Below, piece after piece: positions 22,861 to 35,596 of a stretch of DNA of 64,000 nucleotides. Positions within the stretch are counted from its first letter, which is position 1, and the number at the start of each line of letters is the position of its first letter. The stretch covers positions 1-64,000 of the forward strand of contig NBIV01000201.1 in NCBI GenBank assembly GCA_003194525.1, written 5' to 3'. The notes beneath the pieces are model-generated. The model saw nothing but the letters and a program-made list of their open reading frames with translations, did no database searches and had not been told where the DNA came from. Position numbers and translations under genes: made by a program. This DNA comes from Gracilariopsis chorda (Eukaryota; Rhodophyta; Florideophyceae; Gracilariales; Gracilariaceae).

Positions 22861-24933
22861 TCAGTGGGAATGAGCGCCAATGGCATTTTGCACCATCTTA
22901 TTTAAGCCATTAATGGCTATTGGACCCAGTGAAGATGCTAGGCGATGCATTTTGTCATGTAACGCTTTTTCGTCAGACCAAGAGAGGTATGTCTTGGCTT
23001 CCTCGTCCACTTCTTTTTCGATACTCACTTCGTCGTCGATTTCCCCATCTGACTTAACTTCTATTGCGCTTCTGGTACTAAACGAAACAGATTCAGCATG
23101 AGTTTTTGCAGTGTTTTTGCGCACGCCAATAAGGTATTCATGTGAGACTTCCTCGGTTTTTTGCTTCCAGTATGGTTCAAGAAATGACTCTATCGGGATA
23201 CGTGGAACTAGCACATCAGCCAGGATAGGTGAACAAAGAACCAGTTCTGGGTATACAACTGCACAGCAGACGATATGGGGGCAAGGGAAACCTGAGATGG
23301 AATGCTGCAAGCAAGAACAGGCCACGGTACAAGGTGCAGAGGTGGTTTGAGGGTTATAAAGCTTTGAAATATACACTATATACCTCGAACTGCTCCGTAG
23401 CGATTGCTGTGTTGTGTGTAAAGTCCCATCCATTCCAGAAAACATGACATTAAACACCACACCTCGATTGGAACGTTTTCTGCTTCGCATCTGTTCATCT
23501 GGCCACTCAGTTTGGGATATCTGTTTGATTTTGACGTTGAAAACGGCAAACTGTCGCAACGGATCAACGCTCTGCTCAACGAACGTCAACAGACAAAATG
23601 AGGTGTAGTGATATATCAGTCCTTCCAGTGCCTTCGTGGGAACTGGCAACTGCCAGTTGGAGGTCTTACAAAATGCCCAGCTGTGACTTTTCACTGCTCT
23701 TGTTCGTGCATCACTTCTTTTCTCCTCCCGCTTCATGGTTAGAGTATGCATCTCAGTAGGAACGTTCCATATTGGAACACATCTACGTAGAAAATGATGA
23801 CGGTATATTGAGTTGGAGCTCTCGGTATACCCATTTCCCTAGAAAAGGAAACCATAAGGGACGGATTGATTGCGATACACCGCAATAATCATTTTGTAGT
23901 TCTCGTGGTATAAAAATTTGTACCACGATGGAGGGTTTTGCTGAAAGCTGTAGAATTAATGTCTCTCAAACTGCTCTCGCCCTACCAAGAAAACCTCTTC
24001 TGACATAGACTGACAAAGTTTAAAACGATCCTTTGAAATATTTCTAATTCATTGCTTTCGTCCAATTTTCGCACCCCATGACGCACAGTTGCGAGCCCGA
24101 TTTTGTTTCAAGTGCGATAAATCGAGAGCTATGTCCGAAAGTGGAAAGACCTTCTTGACTGCTTTAATGCACGCCACAATCTGCTCCATGGCTACCATGG
24201 AAGGTGAGATCAGTACTGCATAGTGGAATTCGCTTAGTATCTGTGTAAAGCTCTTCTCTGTCTCACAGGAAACAAAACCCATGAAAAAGGTCAAGATACA
24301 ACCATCATTAGACCTACCATTGATGTTACAGAACGGGAGACCAAACCTGTTAGAGATGGCTTTGCAATCAATGCTGATGCCAGGAACGACGCTATACCTA
24401 GAATAATCTTCCAGCCAATCTGAAAACGCCCACGATGCTGAATCCATCACCTCTTCTCCATTGGAAATTAGGAAAACCTTGTTGTCAATGTTGGCATTGC
24501 CGATGTGCAAGAGCTCTCTGGAAAGCAGCATGCACTCGTGCTGCTTTGGTGCCTCAACACGCGATGAATATGAAAGCCTATTGCGCAGCGCTTTTGTGTT
24601 GATCAGGATACTGTGCTTTCTTTCCAGCAGAAAGAAAATTTCTCTCAGTTGAATGTGCAGCTCGTTTTTCATCTCAATTGCCTCTCTTTGAAGCCGAGGG
24701 GACAAATGGTTTATAACCTTGCTCAGGTTTGGTGGGTGGTTGTGTGAACCGTTTTTCATTTCACAGCGGTACACTTTTACGAAATCATCACAGCCAGATT
24801 GCCTGTATATAGCATTCCTAGTTCTGATTACGCAAAGAAAAGGACACTTTGGAGCCGTCTTCTGCTCTGCACATTTCAATTATTCCTTTTCATAACCTGT
24901 TCTCACTTCACCATCATCTTCATCGCTATCCAT
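22861..24933 (-). pseudogene. Mutator-like (MULE) transposase
   Basis: An ATG at 24933 opens an acidic stretch (MDSDEDDGEV), which meets a TAA at 24880-24882. The same frame then continues with a FAR1/WRKY-type zinc-binding module (KCPFLCVIRTRN, NGSHNHPP) near 24850-24720. The MULE core follows: GISIDCKAISNRFGLPFCN (about 24390), FFMGFVSCETEKSF and a degraded DLSHLKQN near 24110. The D-to-E catalytic spacing is compatible with the family, but I did not assign the last acid. A frame break lies between 24049 and about 23750. The C-terminal part carries a SWIM zinc finger, CSCLQHSISGFPCPH (about 23310). SWIM fingers are typical of MULE and FAR1 proteins. The gene ends at 22861 after an acidic tail. 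Confidence 0.8.
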
Positions 24934-25053
24934 ACCATTACAAGCACCATCATTAAAACTACCGGGGATGTGCTTATTATAACCTGAGTCCCGTACGAAT
25001 AATTCGTACCCGAAGCAGTCATAAATGAACTGTACCCCCTTAATCACCTGCAA

Positions 25054-25692
25054 TTATGCGATGTTTTGTCCCACTTTTGAAATAAATGGCTGTATAGCCT
25101 TACAGCACAAGCTCTGTGTGTCCCGCATAGCGTCATCATACTTTCTACTTTCCTCCAGATTTTTGACCATACGCATGGCTGCAGAAGCATTCTCATCATG
25201 ATCATGAAACAGGGTAGAGAAAGAATCGTGATCATCAGTCACGAAGTCTTCTACGGGTGGCCTTTTGCTCCGTTCCTGTACCAAATCCACTTCATCCTCT
25301 TTCAAGAAATGTGGTTCTACGTCTTCCGCCTTCGGTCTAAACGGAGTAAGATCTGGCTCAGTCTTCTTTCGCACCTCATAATCATTGACTACCCCCACCT
25401 TTTCTTCGGTACATGATAAAGAATTCGACACAACGTTTAAATTATTTCTCTGCTAAAACTGAATCAGCGTTCTTGCCAGAACATCCCAACACCAAGAGGT
25501 ATCCTGCCACTTCTGTTCTCTCTTCCAAGTCTTTACATGACTGAGAATTGACCTCACAACTACGCTGTGCCTATCCTCACAGAGCTCTTGTGAAACTAGC
25601 TGTAACGTATGACTGTAGGTCCCCAAGAATGACAAAACCCACTTCATTGACTTTGCTTGTAGTTTTGCGATGATGAATCTCCGACATGACAC
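25054..25692 (-). pseudogene. Unknown acidic protein next to the MULE gene
   Basis: Two minus frames, 25692-25453 and 25431-25054, are in phase and separated by a TAG at 25453-25455. The C-terminal half is rich in acidic residues (VEPHFLKEDEVDLVQE) and reads like real protein. It lies upstream of the MULE transposase on the same strand, so it may be a second gene of that element. I do not recognise a family. Confidence 0.4.
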
Positions 25693-26129
25693 TAGCAGCT
25701 TGTGATTTATGTCTTGGAATTGGGCTGTTACTAGTGTAATTCGTCGTACACAACTTTGAGATATGATGCGGAATCTATGTACCCCAAAAAGATGTCCGGG
25801 GGAGGCTTAACTTATAGATAAAATCCGGCAGATCTGACACTTCTTCAATGCCATCTTCTACATCAATTAGTAGTATCCAAAATGGGAGTCTGGCTCCCCG
25901 ATGGCTGCGAAGAGGAACTCAAATATGTCATCTCAGTCAGATTAGATTTTGATGAAATGGCTGCCTCTGTAACAATATCATCGATAATACTACCTATTAC
26001 CAGTGCGCTGTCCATGAATCGTATCCTTTTGAGACGTCTACGAGAAACTGAATTCTCCTAAAAGTCACAGTTGTACCAACCATCCTGATTCTCCGACACT
26101 TCCCTCAATTTATTGGCTCGTGCTTGACG

Positions 26130-27231
26130 TCATTCATGATCATTAACTAAGACGGGTAGTTGAGCCCTGTCTCTCTCCTCATATGCGCTCATTACTACAT
26201 CTATGATACTGTAATGCGGAAATGGCACCACCTCTTCAGTTGTGGCGTCTGTATACTCATTTCCTGCTTTTACTCTGACGAGCCTGTTCTCGTCGAAAAT
26301 CGAGACGATTCTTCCAGGTTTGGTATTGAAAAACAGCAACGTCACTTTCAGAAACTCTTCCCGAACGATGTTTCTCTGATGCAAAGGCGATATTGAAAAC
26401 GTATTTTTTTGCAGACTTCCAGCTGTACTGATCCGTAATATTGTTGTCGTACCCATCAACAAATGTTCGTTTTGGAAGGTGTTCTGTGCTTTCCGCAAAG
26501 AATGCAAAGCCTGCAATAACGTAAGTGCCATAAATGTAAGAATGTTGTTGTTTTTCAAACCCCAGAATATCTGACATGTATTTCTGTTTCGATGTTGTCC
26601 ATTCAATAGAGTTACGCGGAAACGCGTGGTCAAAGGTTGCCTTGAAGAATGTCAATACGTAATCAGAAAAAGTTTAACCGAGAATGTCCTCAAGGAACAC
26701 ATTTCTTGTCTCCAAAGTGCTGAGTTTACTCAAGGATCTTCTTCTGACTATCATTTCTCAGTGAGATCCCCTAGTATTCAGTGGTACAACCACAGTATGT
26801 ATCTCTGAATCCTCCCCAAACAATGAATACCAGAATAAGCGAACAAAAGTTTCTAGATGTTCCAATTTGAACTGAGCTGAGTGGTTCTTGGAGTTTAACG
26901 ATTTAGACATTTCCATGATGTAGGCCCTCGTAATGCATGTGCAAAGAACCACTCCAGGTACCGGCTCTATGTCTGTGATACCAGCAGTAATGAGCAAATA
27001 ACACATGTACTCACGTGATCGACAATTACGAATGAAAACATTTGATGTTGAGTGATTGCGTTCGTTCAACACAAGCGTCGCAATAAACGTATAGACAGAA
27101 TGAAATCGAAAACTCTGCGCTTCGTCGTCCTGCTGGAAATTTAATTGCGCATTATCCTTCAAACCCTGGAAACACTCCTCGATTTTCTTGATTTCAGCCT
27201 GACGTAGCTTCTCGGTGAAACTAAGTACCAT
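26130..27231 (-). pseudogene. Unknown protein, decayed
   Basis: The frame starts at an ATG at 27231 (MVLSFTEKLRQAEIKKIEE). It stays open to 26758 and is followed by two overlapping minus frames that carry the continuation (26655-26257, then 26633-26130 after a frameshift near 26370). The composition is protein-like, with few repeats and balanced residues. A pyrimidine-rich stretch on the minus strand (27440-27730) precedes it and could be its leader. Together with 25054-25692 it could form one long gene of an autonomous MULE, or it could be an old host gene. No domain is recognised. Confidence 0.4.
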
Positions 27232-27799
27232 TTCCAATAAACTAAATATATATCGCAAAGACAAATTACAAGCAAACTCGTAAAAAAGGATGGTGAAAGT
27301 GCAATTCAGTCTCGTAACGGGTGTACAGAAGAAACCAAGGTACGGGCGAGGCAATGGTGAGCAAAATACTATTGTCAAAGCGGCTTTTAACGTAGCAACG
27401 AAGTCAGGATGAGTACAACAAAAGTGCAAGGGTAGCACGTAGCAGAGTTACCAAGCCCGGTTAAGCACGAAAAAACGTTGCAAGGCGTAGAGCAGATAGA
27501 TGAAGCATGAACGAGGAGATTAACAGCAAACGTGCAGTGCCAGGTAGGTTTTCAACAGCTTAGATGAGCACAGCGAATACAAAAGACTGTCCAGAGCATC
27601 GCGAAGAAGCTAGTCTAGGGTAATTCTAGAGCACAGGTGTACGCTATGCGATGCGGGAGTTACAATGATGCAAACTGGACAAGAAATCAGAGCAAAGCGG
27701 TGAAATGAAGATCGACGCGAAGCGGGAATAAGACAGTGACGTGAGGGGAGTTGTAAAAAGTACAATACTAGAATTCTTAATTTTATCATGACCCAATGG

Positions 27800-28370
27800 T
27801 ACTTAAAAGAAGACGGCTCTGTCGTTTTACCCTTAAGTAAACTTAAGCTGTGATTCAGCTCTGCTTACATCGCCTGTGCGAAGTAACCGACTCCTCCTGA
27901 GTTTTAACCGCGTTTGGCATCGTTCAACCCACCCACATAGTATCAACAAGAACCTGTGATCTTTCTTATCCTGTGGTTTTGGCCATGTTTCAATTTTAGT
28001 TAACGTTCTGATTAATTTCGATTCTGATAGTACATAGATGTTCGACGCAGTACTGAGTTTTTTCTTGATGGCTGGATAAGCAACAGCCGCACCATCGGGT
28101 CTCTTTCGGCTCTCCGCACGACACGACGAGCTGTACCTTTTTCCTTGGTTCCCTTCCCTCGTTTCTCCTTTTCCCTTTGGATTCTCCGTGAGCCTGAACT
28201 AGGCCTACACGGATCTGTGCACTAAGGCGAACCGCTGGTGACCCAAGTATTGGGTAACATTTCCGTCGGTATAACCAGAAGCCACCTTGGGTTTACATCT
28301 TAACACCTCGTGGTACGGCTGGTCCTGTCAATTAGCTGTCTCATAAGAGAACAACGCCTAAAATCGGTTT
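27800..28370 (+). repeat. Dispersed repeat, copy A (LTR or element leader?)
   Basis: It resembles 58380-59130 in the same orientation. Shared blocks include CTGTGACTCAGCTCTGC-like sequence near 27850 and 58400, a pyrimidine-rich block near 28130 and 58680, and GGTATAACCAGAAGC-like sequence near 28270 and 59038. It sits directly upstream of a gypsy integrase tail, so it may be that element's LTR or leader, joined by an internal deletion. Confidence 0.5.
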
Positions 28371-28540
28371 ACCTACAATTTGCTTGTCTATTTTGTATAT
28401 CTCTGTCCTGTTCCAGTACCTGGAAGAATCTATCAAGATCTTTGTGTCATCGTAGTTCTCTGGAAGCTTCTGATTCGGGTTTTTTAATGTTCCAAACACC
28501 CGGTTGACTGAAATGCATTAGGTCGCCACCGGCCCCGAAG

Positions 28541-29137
28541 TTTTGGACTGGTTCTACCGATGCTGTTACGTCTGCCTCCAATACCCAGGTACATCGTGCT
28601 ACGTCGCTTTCACCTTTTGAGTTGGTGCTGTCGCAAATTCCACCCCTGGTGGCAATCGAGGCTCAACCATCTTTGTCTACATACCCTTCAATTCGGTTAG
28701 ACAGGTGCAACTGGAGGGAATGGTTAAAGAAGATGGTACCGGCCGCCCAGGAAGCTGTGGAAAAAGCACAAATTGCCTACAGGAGTAATTTTGAGAACGA
28801 AATACGTCAACTGCTACCGCATGCTAACATAAATGGCTTTATTTTCTTTCTTAGAGAGCATTATAATTCTGAATATGAAAATCGTCATAAGCTTTCTCTA
28901 ATCTTGGATGGCCCCTATCGCGTGGTTTCTACTATCAACGACATAGTCTTCATGGACATTAATGGCGAACACAAGCGGGTTTCACGCGACGGCGTTACTG
29001 TATCTACTCACCCTGGCCCCGCCCCTAATACCCGGCATATCTCCGACTGTAATCTGGACTCAGACTACCCACTTGCGGTTCATTCCCGATTGGGCCCAGC
29101 AATTCTACCGCAGCCAGATCGCCGTGTATCGGACTAA
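28541..29137 (+). pseudogene. Ty3/gypsy integrase C-terminal fragment
   Basis: The frame reads NTQVHRATSLSPFELVLSQIP, the segment after the integrase core. It continues through an AQIAYRSNFENEIRQ helix to HKLSLILDGPYRVVS and RVSRDGVTV. That is the GPY/F-type C-terminal module of gypsy integrases. Nothing of protease, RT or RNase H lies upstream. The family differs from the 1-8.6 kb element. A stop lies at 29135-29137. Confidence 0.78.
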
Positions 29138-31540
29138 CCAAAGGAATCGGATCTCTGTCTTCAGATCAAGTCCCAGGATACCACGGCTCACTACGCTCGA
29201 GTCAACCCGCAACCCACTGTACTCACCTGCATGGCTCTGCCAAAGGATTTGGAGGGAGGTGTAATCGCTGTCGCTATACCGGCATCGCCAGGGTAAATTA
29301 TTCCTGAGCACCAAACAGTTAATCAGACAGTGAGTGAAGCGAATGTGGATCCACGGAAGGAACATGGGAACCCTACTACAGAAAGCGCTGTAAGAGAAGA
29401 CACCCCTCTCACAGCTCCTGCCCCCGTGCCCCCCTGCTAGAATGAAGACTTCGCAATAGCGATAAAACCCAAGGGGTTGCTTCTCGTATTAGCTGCGAAC
29501 TGCCCCCGCTGTCGGCAGACCGGGACTTGGGTTTCCTCGACGAGAACGAAAACCGCGATCAGGTGTACATGATACCTTTCCGCTTACCCCTACGTGGGAA
29601 GAACTTGAGACTCATGGAACTCTTGAAAACGTAGCACGTTGAGACGTGCGCTACGGCGTGTGGGAAGTGGACACTTACGTGCGTCACTTGTCGCAGAAAT
29701 GGTATAAGAATGTGAATGTAACACGCTGACAGCGTCGCGTAACACTCAGGTTTAGACGTAACGGACACCGTATTCATAAACACGACAACCTGTGCCACAC
29801 ATTGGTAAGGATTTAGCTGACATGGCATAGACATTTTTGGGACGTCTGGTGGTGATAGTTATCCAATAAGGATCCTTTTTTCACGCACCATAGCGGGTCA
29901 ATTCATCTCGATACGCAGGAAGCGCCCAAGAATATCATCGTCAAACTGTAATAACAACCCTGTGAGAAACTAACCAAATCTGGCAAGGTACCACTTGGCG
30001 GTTATAGACTCTTGAGAGCTTACTGGACAACTTATTACTGAAACGCGATTTCTATGTGAGCATACACTCTGTTTCACCCTACAACTTGTATATCAGCAGT
30101 TACCGTTCGGATGATTGGACAAATCCACAGAAAGTACATTCCAAGACCTTTGCGACCCAGAACCGTGATACACTCGCTCATGGTTAGAGAAGAGTCCAAG
30201 GCTACCCCTAAAGGGTTCGCTCTCACAGGAATCCGCCATGGGAGACGAAGAATCGGACACTTGTTCGCAAAAGTTCGTTATCGAACGCATCGTGCATCAC
30301 GAATATGTCCCATAAGGGGTATTTTAGTATCAAATCCGTTATTATGGATAGTCTCCGGAAGGAGAGGCGATGAATCTATTCGAACATCTGCCTAGGTAGA
30401 AGGTCTTTTAATATCACTGAAGAACTCGGATATCTATACCAGTAACGGTTCAGAAAGCGCAAGTAGGGTAGAGCCGTACACGGCCCCTGAAGAGTAATAC
30501 GGGACGGCAAAGCGGAGAAGATGGAAAATGAGATATAAGAAGCAGATTGTAACGGATGAAACCAGAAGTTGATGAACTGTAGTAACTAGAAGATTACTGG
30601 ATTAACGGCTTTACACGATTAAAGGTTTAAATAAAGAACGTCATGATGTCGAAGAACTCCATGAAGTGGAGAATGCAAAAGATTAGTGAAGAAAGAAATA
30701 CCAATAAAGACACGTTTGGTTTAACCCAGAAGCTATCACAAGATCTATCACTGATATGTGAAGGTCATATTACTGAGTACAAGTTATCCTGTAGAAGGGC
30801 CCGCACTAGAGTGAATGTTTGACTGAGGATAGTTCCTAGCGGCAAGAACCAGGAGCTCCAGCTGTTCAACACCTACCATGTCCGGAGGTACCAGTATTCT
30901 AAGGTTTTGCAAGTTCTCGCGCAACTCAAAGACGTGAGGGTCTGTTACAAACGGAGGTGGTACCTTTGCTAGAGGTTGTGGCTCAATTATCTGAGTTATG
31001 AAGCCCCACCCCAATAGAACAACTGATTGGTTGGACGTGTTGCGCTGCAGCATTTTGCTGCATTGAGAAAAATATCCAGATATTTTACTATATCGTGGTT
31101 GGCGAATTTGCGTGGCTTTCCACGTCAGACAATGAGGCTTGTCTGCGCAGACAGTCTGGTCGAACCTCGAGGTGTGTTCATTACTAGCCAAACTGCCGCA
31201 TCGGTAGATAGCCACTAGTGGAGTTCCTGAGAGAGAAAGTTCCCCTCCAAGGAGGACGTAAGAAACAGTTGAACAGCTAAGTAGGCTAGGTCTGATTAAC
31301 AGTATAAGTAGCGATAGATCTAGCTTGATCTAAGTAAAAAGAAGAAAGTGGCTTCAACTACCACATTACACCTTTGCGCTCGCAACAGCACAGCAAACTG
31401 CACAAATTAACATTAACAGGTTGTGCGCTCCTTTGTACGCAGAGTGTTTTCGTAGAATTGTGGACAACGCTCTTGTTGAACTGTCTAAGTTAAGTGTTCC
31501 TTTACTTCAGGCAGACAACTTTCGCAGGTAGTCCCGGAAG
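29138..31540. other. No recognised gene; one unknown minus frame
   Basis: A minus frame at 31215-30784 (143 residues) has a protein-like end (ELRENLQNLRILVPPDMVG) but no recognised domain. The rest shows only short frames and is probably decayed transposon sequence. Confidence 0.4.
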
Positions 31541-34136
31541 ATGAAACCTGTTTCACCAGCTAAGGCTGTTTGGGATGAAGTCAACAGCACTGATGTTCTG
31601 GATTCGAATTCTAGTGAAGAAGAAGCGAAGAAGTATCAGGACAGAAAAGAGATTGCGGTGTCATGTGTTCTGTTGTCAGTTGGAGACTCATATGTTGCGT
31701 CGGTCATTGACACCAAAGACTCTGCATTTGTTTGGTTCATTATGGAAAACAACTTTGAAATGGTGTCACAGGCCAGTATTGATGCTCTAAGGGTGAAGTA
31801 TCAAAAGATTCGTATGTCATCCGGGAAATCTGTTCTTGAGTACTTGAATCAGCTGGCAGGGATTGAGTTTAGGCTTAGCATCATCGGAAAATTCCTAGCT
31901 GAGGAAGAAAAGCTAAGGGCACCGCTGAGAGGATTGACTAGAGAGTTGGACGTGAGGGTTTAAGTGATACGGGCGACTAACGAGACATTCAGAGATGCTG
32001 TGCCCATGATCATTTCTAAGGATGTCCAGTTCGACTTTCGTCAAAGCAGGGTGTCCAGTGATGGCACAGCTACTGCCTTTCTTGCGAAAGGACAGAAGAC
32101 TCTCAGTAAGAAACGGTGTTTTCTTTCTGACAATAAGGGTCAAATTAAGCGTTTCTGTGTAGACAACCCCAGAAAGAGAAGTGGAAATGCCGCTCGAGGT
32201 TCTCATAAGAAGAATCAGCGGCATACAAAGGATTTGGATAAGCCCGAGCAAAAGGCATGTGCATCATTCATAGCAGCTGGACTGGCTTGAGGTGACCACA
32301 GCTATGATGTTGGAAACCATAAATGGTACCTTCATTCAGGAGCAAGCCAGCACATGGTCAACGACATCGAAGTATTTCACGGCCCTATCAATGATGCACT
32401 ACTTGCCACGGTACCTGTGGGCAATGGGCAGTACGTAAAAGTGAAAGTAACAGGGAAAGTAAAATGTCGAGGAACATGCTTTGGGGAAAGACGCAACATT
32501 TCTCTCGAAGAAGTCCAATATGTTCCCGGACTGATGTGCAACCTTCTATCTGTCAGTGCCATCCGTCGAAAAAGATACATGGTGGTATTTCAGACCAATG
32601 ATGGTAATGATGATATCTGTCTAATTGTTAATCAGACCACTGGTAAGGTATTGGCACTAGTAGTGGGGAAGGAAGAAGTTCTGTATGAGAAGGTTTTTCA
32701 GCCTATCGAGAAAACATCTGCTTTCATATGCAAGAGCAAGGATATGAATATTTTATGGCATGAGAACTTTGGTCACATAAACGAAGAGGGTATCAGGAAC
32801 ACTCGAGATGTAGTAGAAGGTATGGAGGATGTGAAGTTATCCTCTCTGGATTTCTGTGAGCCTTGTGATTTTGGAAAATCTTGAAGAGCACCAAGACCAT
32901 CCACTAACCCTAGGAAGAAGACAAGAGAAGTCATGAGTCTCGTACATTCAGATGTCATAGGTCCTATGAAGAATTCACCCTTGAAAGGCGAAACGTATTG
33001 TGTAACTACTTGTGACGACAAGATTGACTCGTCTCTAGTACGATTTAACACAACAAGATCGCAGGTGCAAGAATCAGTGCGAGGAATGGTAACAAAAATA
33101 GAGCAGCAGTCAGGAAAGTAGCTAAGAAGATTTAGGTGTGACAATCCAGGTTATTATCTGTCACACTCCTTCCGGAAGTTGGTAAGAAAAAAAGAGCTCA
33201 GTTGGAGACCACGCAAGCATACAGCCTGGATTGCAACGGAAAAGCAGAGCGCCTCAACCCAACACTCAATGATAAGGCTCGAAAGATGCTTGCAGCAAGC
33301 AACGGCACCCCACACCGAAAGAACTTATGAGCAGATGTAATCAGTACCACTAATTATCTCTGTAACAGGAGCTACACTAGCTCCAATGCGGTTACACCAA
33401 GCGAGGCGGTTGTGGGAATCACTCCTGATGAAACGCACCAACGGATATTTGGTTCACAGTGTTATGTGCACATACCCAAACAGAAACGCAAGTCACTGAG
33501 CAAATATGACGAAAAAGCGTGTAAGGGTATACTTATTGATTATGAGCGCGGTTGTTGTTACAAGGTCTTCCACCCACATTCAAGGAAAAGTGAAAGTGTT
33601 GAAGGACGTCAGGGTGAATGAAAAACGGGTAGGGTGGTTGAACAGCATCAAAGAAACCAAGACGGAATCACTCGACTTGACATCGGTAAGACGTGTAGAG
33701 GACACGATACAACCCAGGTACAGCACAGACTTACCAAAAGTCAATTGAGAGCTCTCTAAAGTAGAAAAACACTCTGATGAAGAGTTATCAGAAGTAGAGA
33801 TCGACTTGGAGCTGCTCACATTATACAGTTCCTCCAAGAAGTTCTGGAAGAATCCGAGAACCTACTACACGGTATATCCCGAACGCTTTGGTGGCGTTGA
33901 TGATTCGAGAGAGGTTAGGAATATCTGACAAGGACGTTCCAGACACATTCATGGAGTCTGTTTGTGGATATAAGGCACAGATTTGGAGGCAGGCAGTGAA
34001 AGAAGAAATGGCGAACATGAAAGAAATGAAGGTTTGGACCGTTGTTAAGTCACCAGAGCATTGCAGGGCTCTGGACAACAGCGTCGGTGTTTTCGGGATG
34101 CTAGTTTGGTATTCAAAAGGCAAAGAAATAAAAGGA
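31541..34136 (+). pseudogene. Ty1/copia relic: Gag to start of RT
   Basis: Gag (UBN2 type) reads VSCVLLSVGDSYVASVI and YLNQLAGIEFRL. A ruined zinc knuckle lies near 32120. The protease reads YLHSGASQHM near 32335, with H in place of the catalytic D. Pre-integrase and integrase blocks follow: ILWHENFGHI, LVHSDVIGPM (about 32940), NGKAERLNPTL (about 33238) and KRKSLSKYDEKACKGI. The first RT block ends at KGKEI near 34128. Stops at 31961 (TAA), 32288 (TGA), 32882 (TGA) and 33119 (TAG) lie in one continuing frame. The element is truncated before the RT catalytic motif, close to where the 34.6-43.1 kb cluster begins. Confidence 0.82.
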
Positions 34137-34620
34137 ACGAATAACGATTCTTCAAACCCAATTTTGAATGAATCAAATTTCTCAAAATAATTCCATACAT
34201 AGCACAGAGCTAGTTTGCTTGGGACAAAAGACTAGCAGTATACTAGACCTTTCCCAATTTCTTTGGAGGTAAAACTAGCGCCAGACTCCACTAATACCTA
34301 CCCTCTCAGGTGCACGTGGAATCCAAATCTTACTGGTCCTGAGCGAGTGCCCCTTCAAATAGCAGAATAGAATAGATAGAATAGATAGAAAAGATACATA
34401 GCATTTACATAACCAAATAGCTTTGGCTTTCCATCACCCGTTGCCCAATCTGCTCTCTGCATCGCATGCTCTACCCCACGCCCTACGAAAAGACGCTCTG
34501 CATCACGTGCACCACCTCATCTACGTGCGCCATAATATTACGCTCCCCGATATACCACTCCGCCAACACCCTCCCTTCTCTGTTTCCAAGCATCCCGTTC
34601 TCCGTTCTCCTTCCCCCGCC
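34137..34620. other. Junction between copia relic and gene cluster
   Basis: It holds a TAGAATAGA-type simple repeat at about 34364-34394. An upstream in-frame ATG at 34423 could extend the next gene. No clear terminal repeat was found here. Confidence 0.4.
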
Positions 34621-35574
34621 ATGATACCCTATTGCCATCCCCGTTGCACCTTCTATGGCCACACCGTATTCTCTCTCCAGAGTCACCAACGCAGGTGCCC
34701 TCATCGACTCACCCCCGACAAACGCCCTTCCTCCTCCGCCAACGCTCCCGTCCAGTTCCCTCCAAGGACCAAGCGACGAAAATCCGTTCCAAACCTCTCC
34801 ACGATTCCTCCTCCCTTCCCCTCACACCGCCCCTCCGACAACGTCCCCCTCGCCAAAGATGAACCCTATCACATCTAACAGGCCTCCCTTCCCCTCCAAA
34901 CACAAGACGCACACCACATGGCAAGTCACGCCCTCTGTTCAGTCTCCTCCTCAAACCCACCTCCCCATACCTCGTCCTAATCCCCCTCCCCTCTCCTCAA
35001 CAACCCGTATCTGGAGCAACTCCTCCTCTGCATCTCCTCCATCGCTTCCTCCTTCAGGACACGCAAAGCCGACGAACTCATCTCCCTTCTCCACCACCCG
35101 GACTTCTCCAAGTCAGCCTTCCAGAAATCCATCTCCTCCGCAAAGCAGTGCCTCGCACTCCAAGAACACCTCCTCAAGGAACACATCAGCTCCACCGGCT
35201 TCCTCCCTATCACACTCACCGACGAGCACAACTCCTTCTCCGCAACCCTCTTCCAAAAACGCGCCATAGAAGTCCTGAACCAACAACTCACTCTCAACTG
35301 CGTCTGCCTTCGGTGGTCAACCGATGACGAGCAGGACCACACCACCGATTCAGTTCCCATCTCCATACCTTCCACCGACGACAACTTATCTCCTTGGTTC
35401 GGCCTCATTCCTTCCACCTACATTCTAGGTGCAGTCCACTTCATTCGAGAAAACTACCCCGTCCCGCCATTAACTCCTCGTCTTCACTGGCGCTTCCATC
35501 GTTTCTACATCAACCGATTCTATCGTGACACCTCTTCAAAGCCTTACGCCCCACAATCTACAACACATCAGTAA
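34621..35574 (+). pseudogene. Unknown protein with N-terminal C2H2 finger
   Basis: The ATG at 34621 opens a frame whose first residues form a zinc finger: MIPYCHPRCTFYG, then SLQSHQRRCPH, with spacing C-x3-C-x12-H-x5-H. A basic, proline-rich linker follows (PRTKRRKSVPN). Two TAA codons at 34876-34878 and 34978-34980 interrupt the frame. The same frame then reads well from 34981 to the TAA at 35572: NNPYLEQLLLCISSIAS, DELISLLHHPDFSKSAF, LHWRFHRFYINRFYRD. A finger plus a long helical domain could be a DNA-binding protein or transposase, but no catalytic motif is visible. An in-frame ATG at 34423 is an alternative start. Confidence 0.5.
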
Positions 35575-35596
35575 ACCACCCGTTCCACCAGTAACA

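Noticed and set aside
34655-35269. 204-residue proline- and serine-rich plus frame
   Set aside because: The neighbouring frame (34621-35574) gives a zinc finger and balanced helical sequence, so this one is a shadow.
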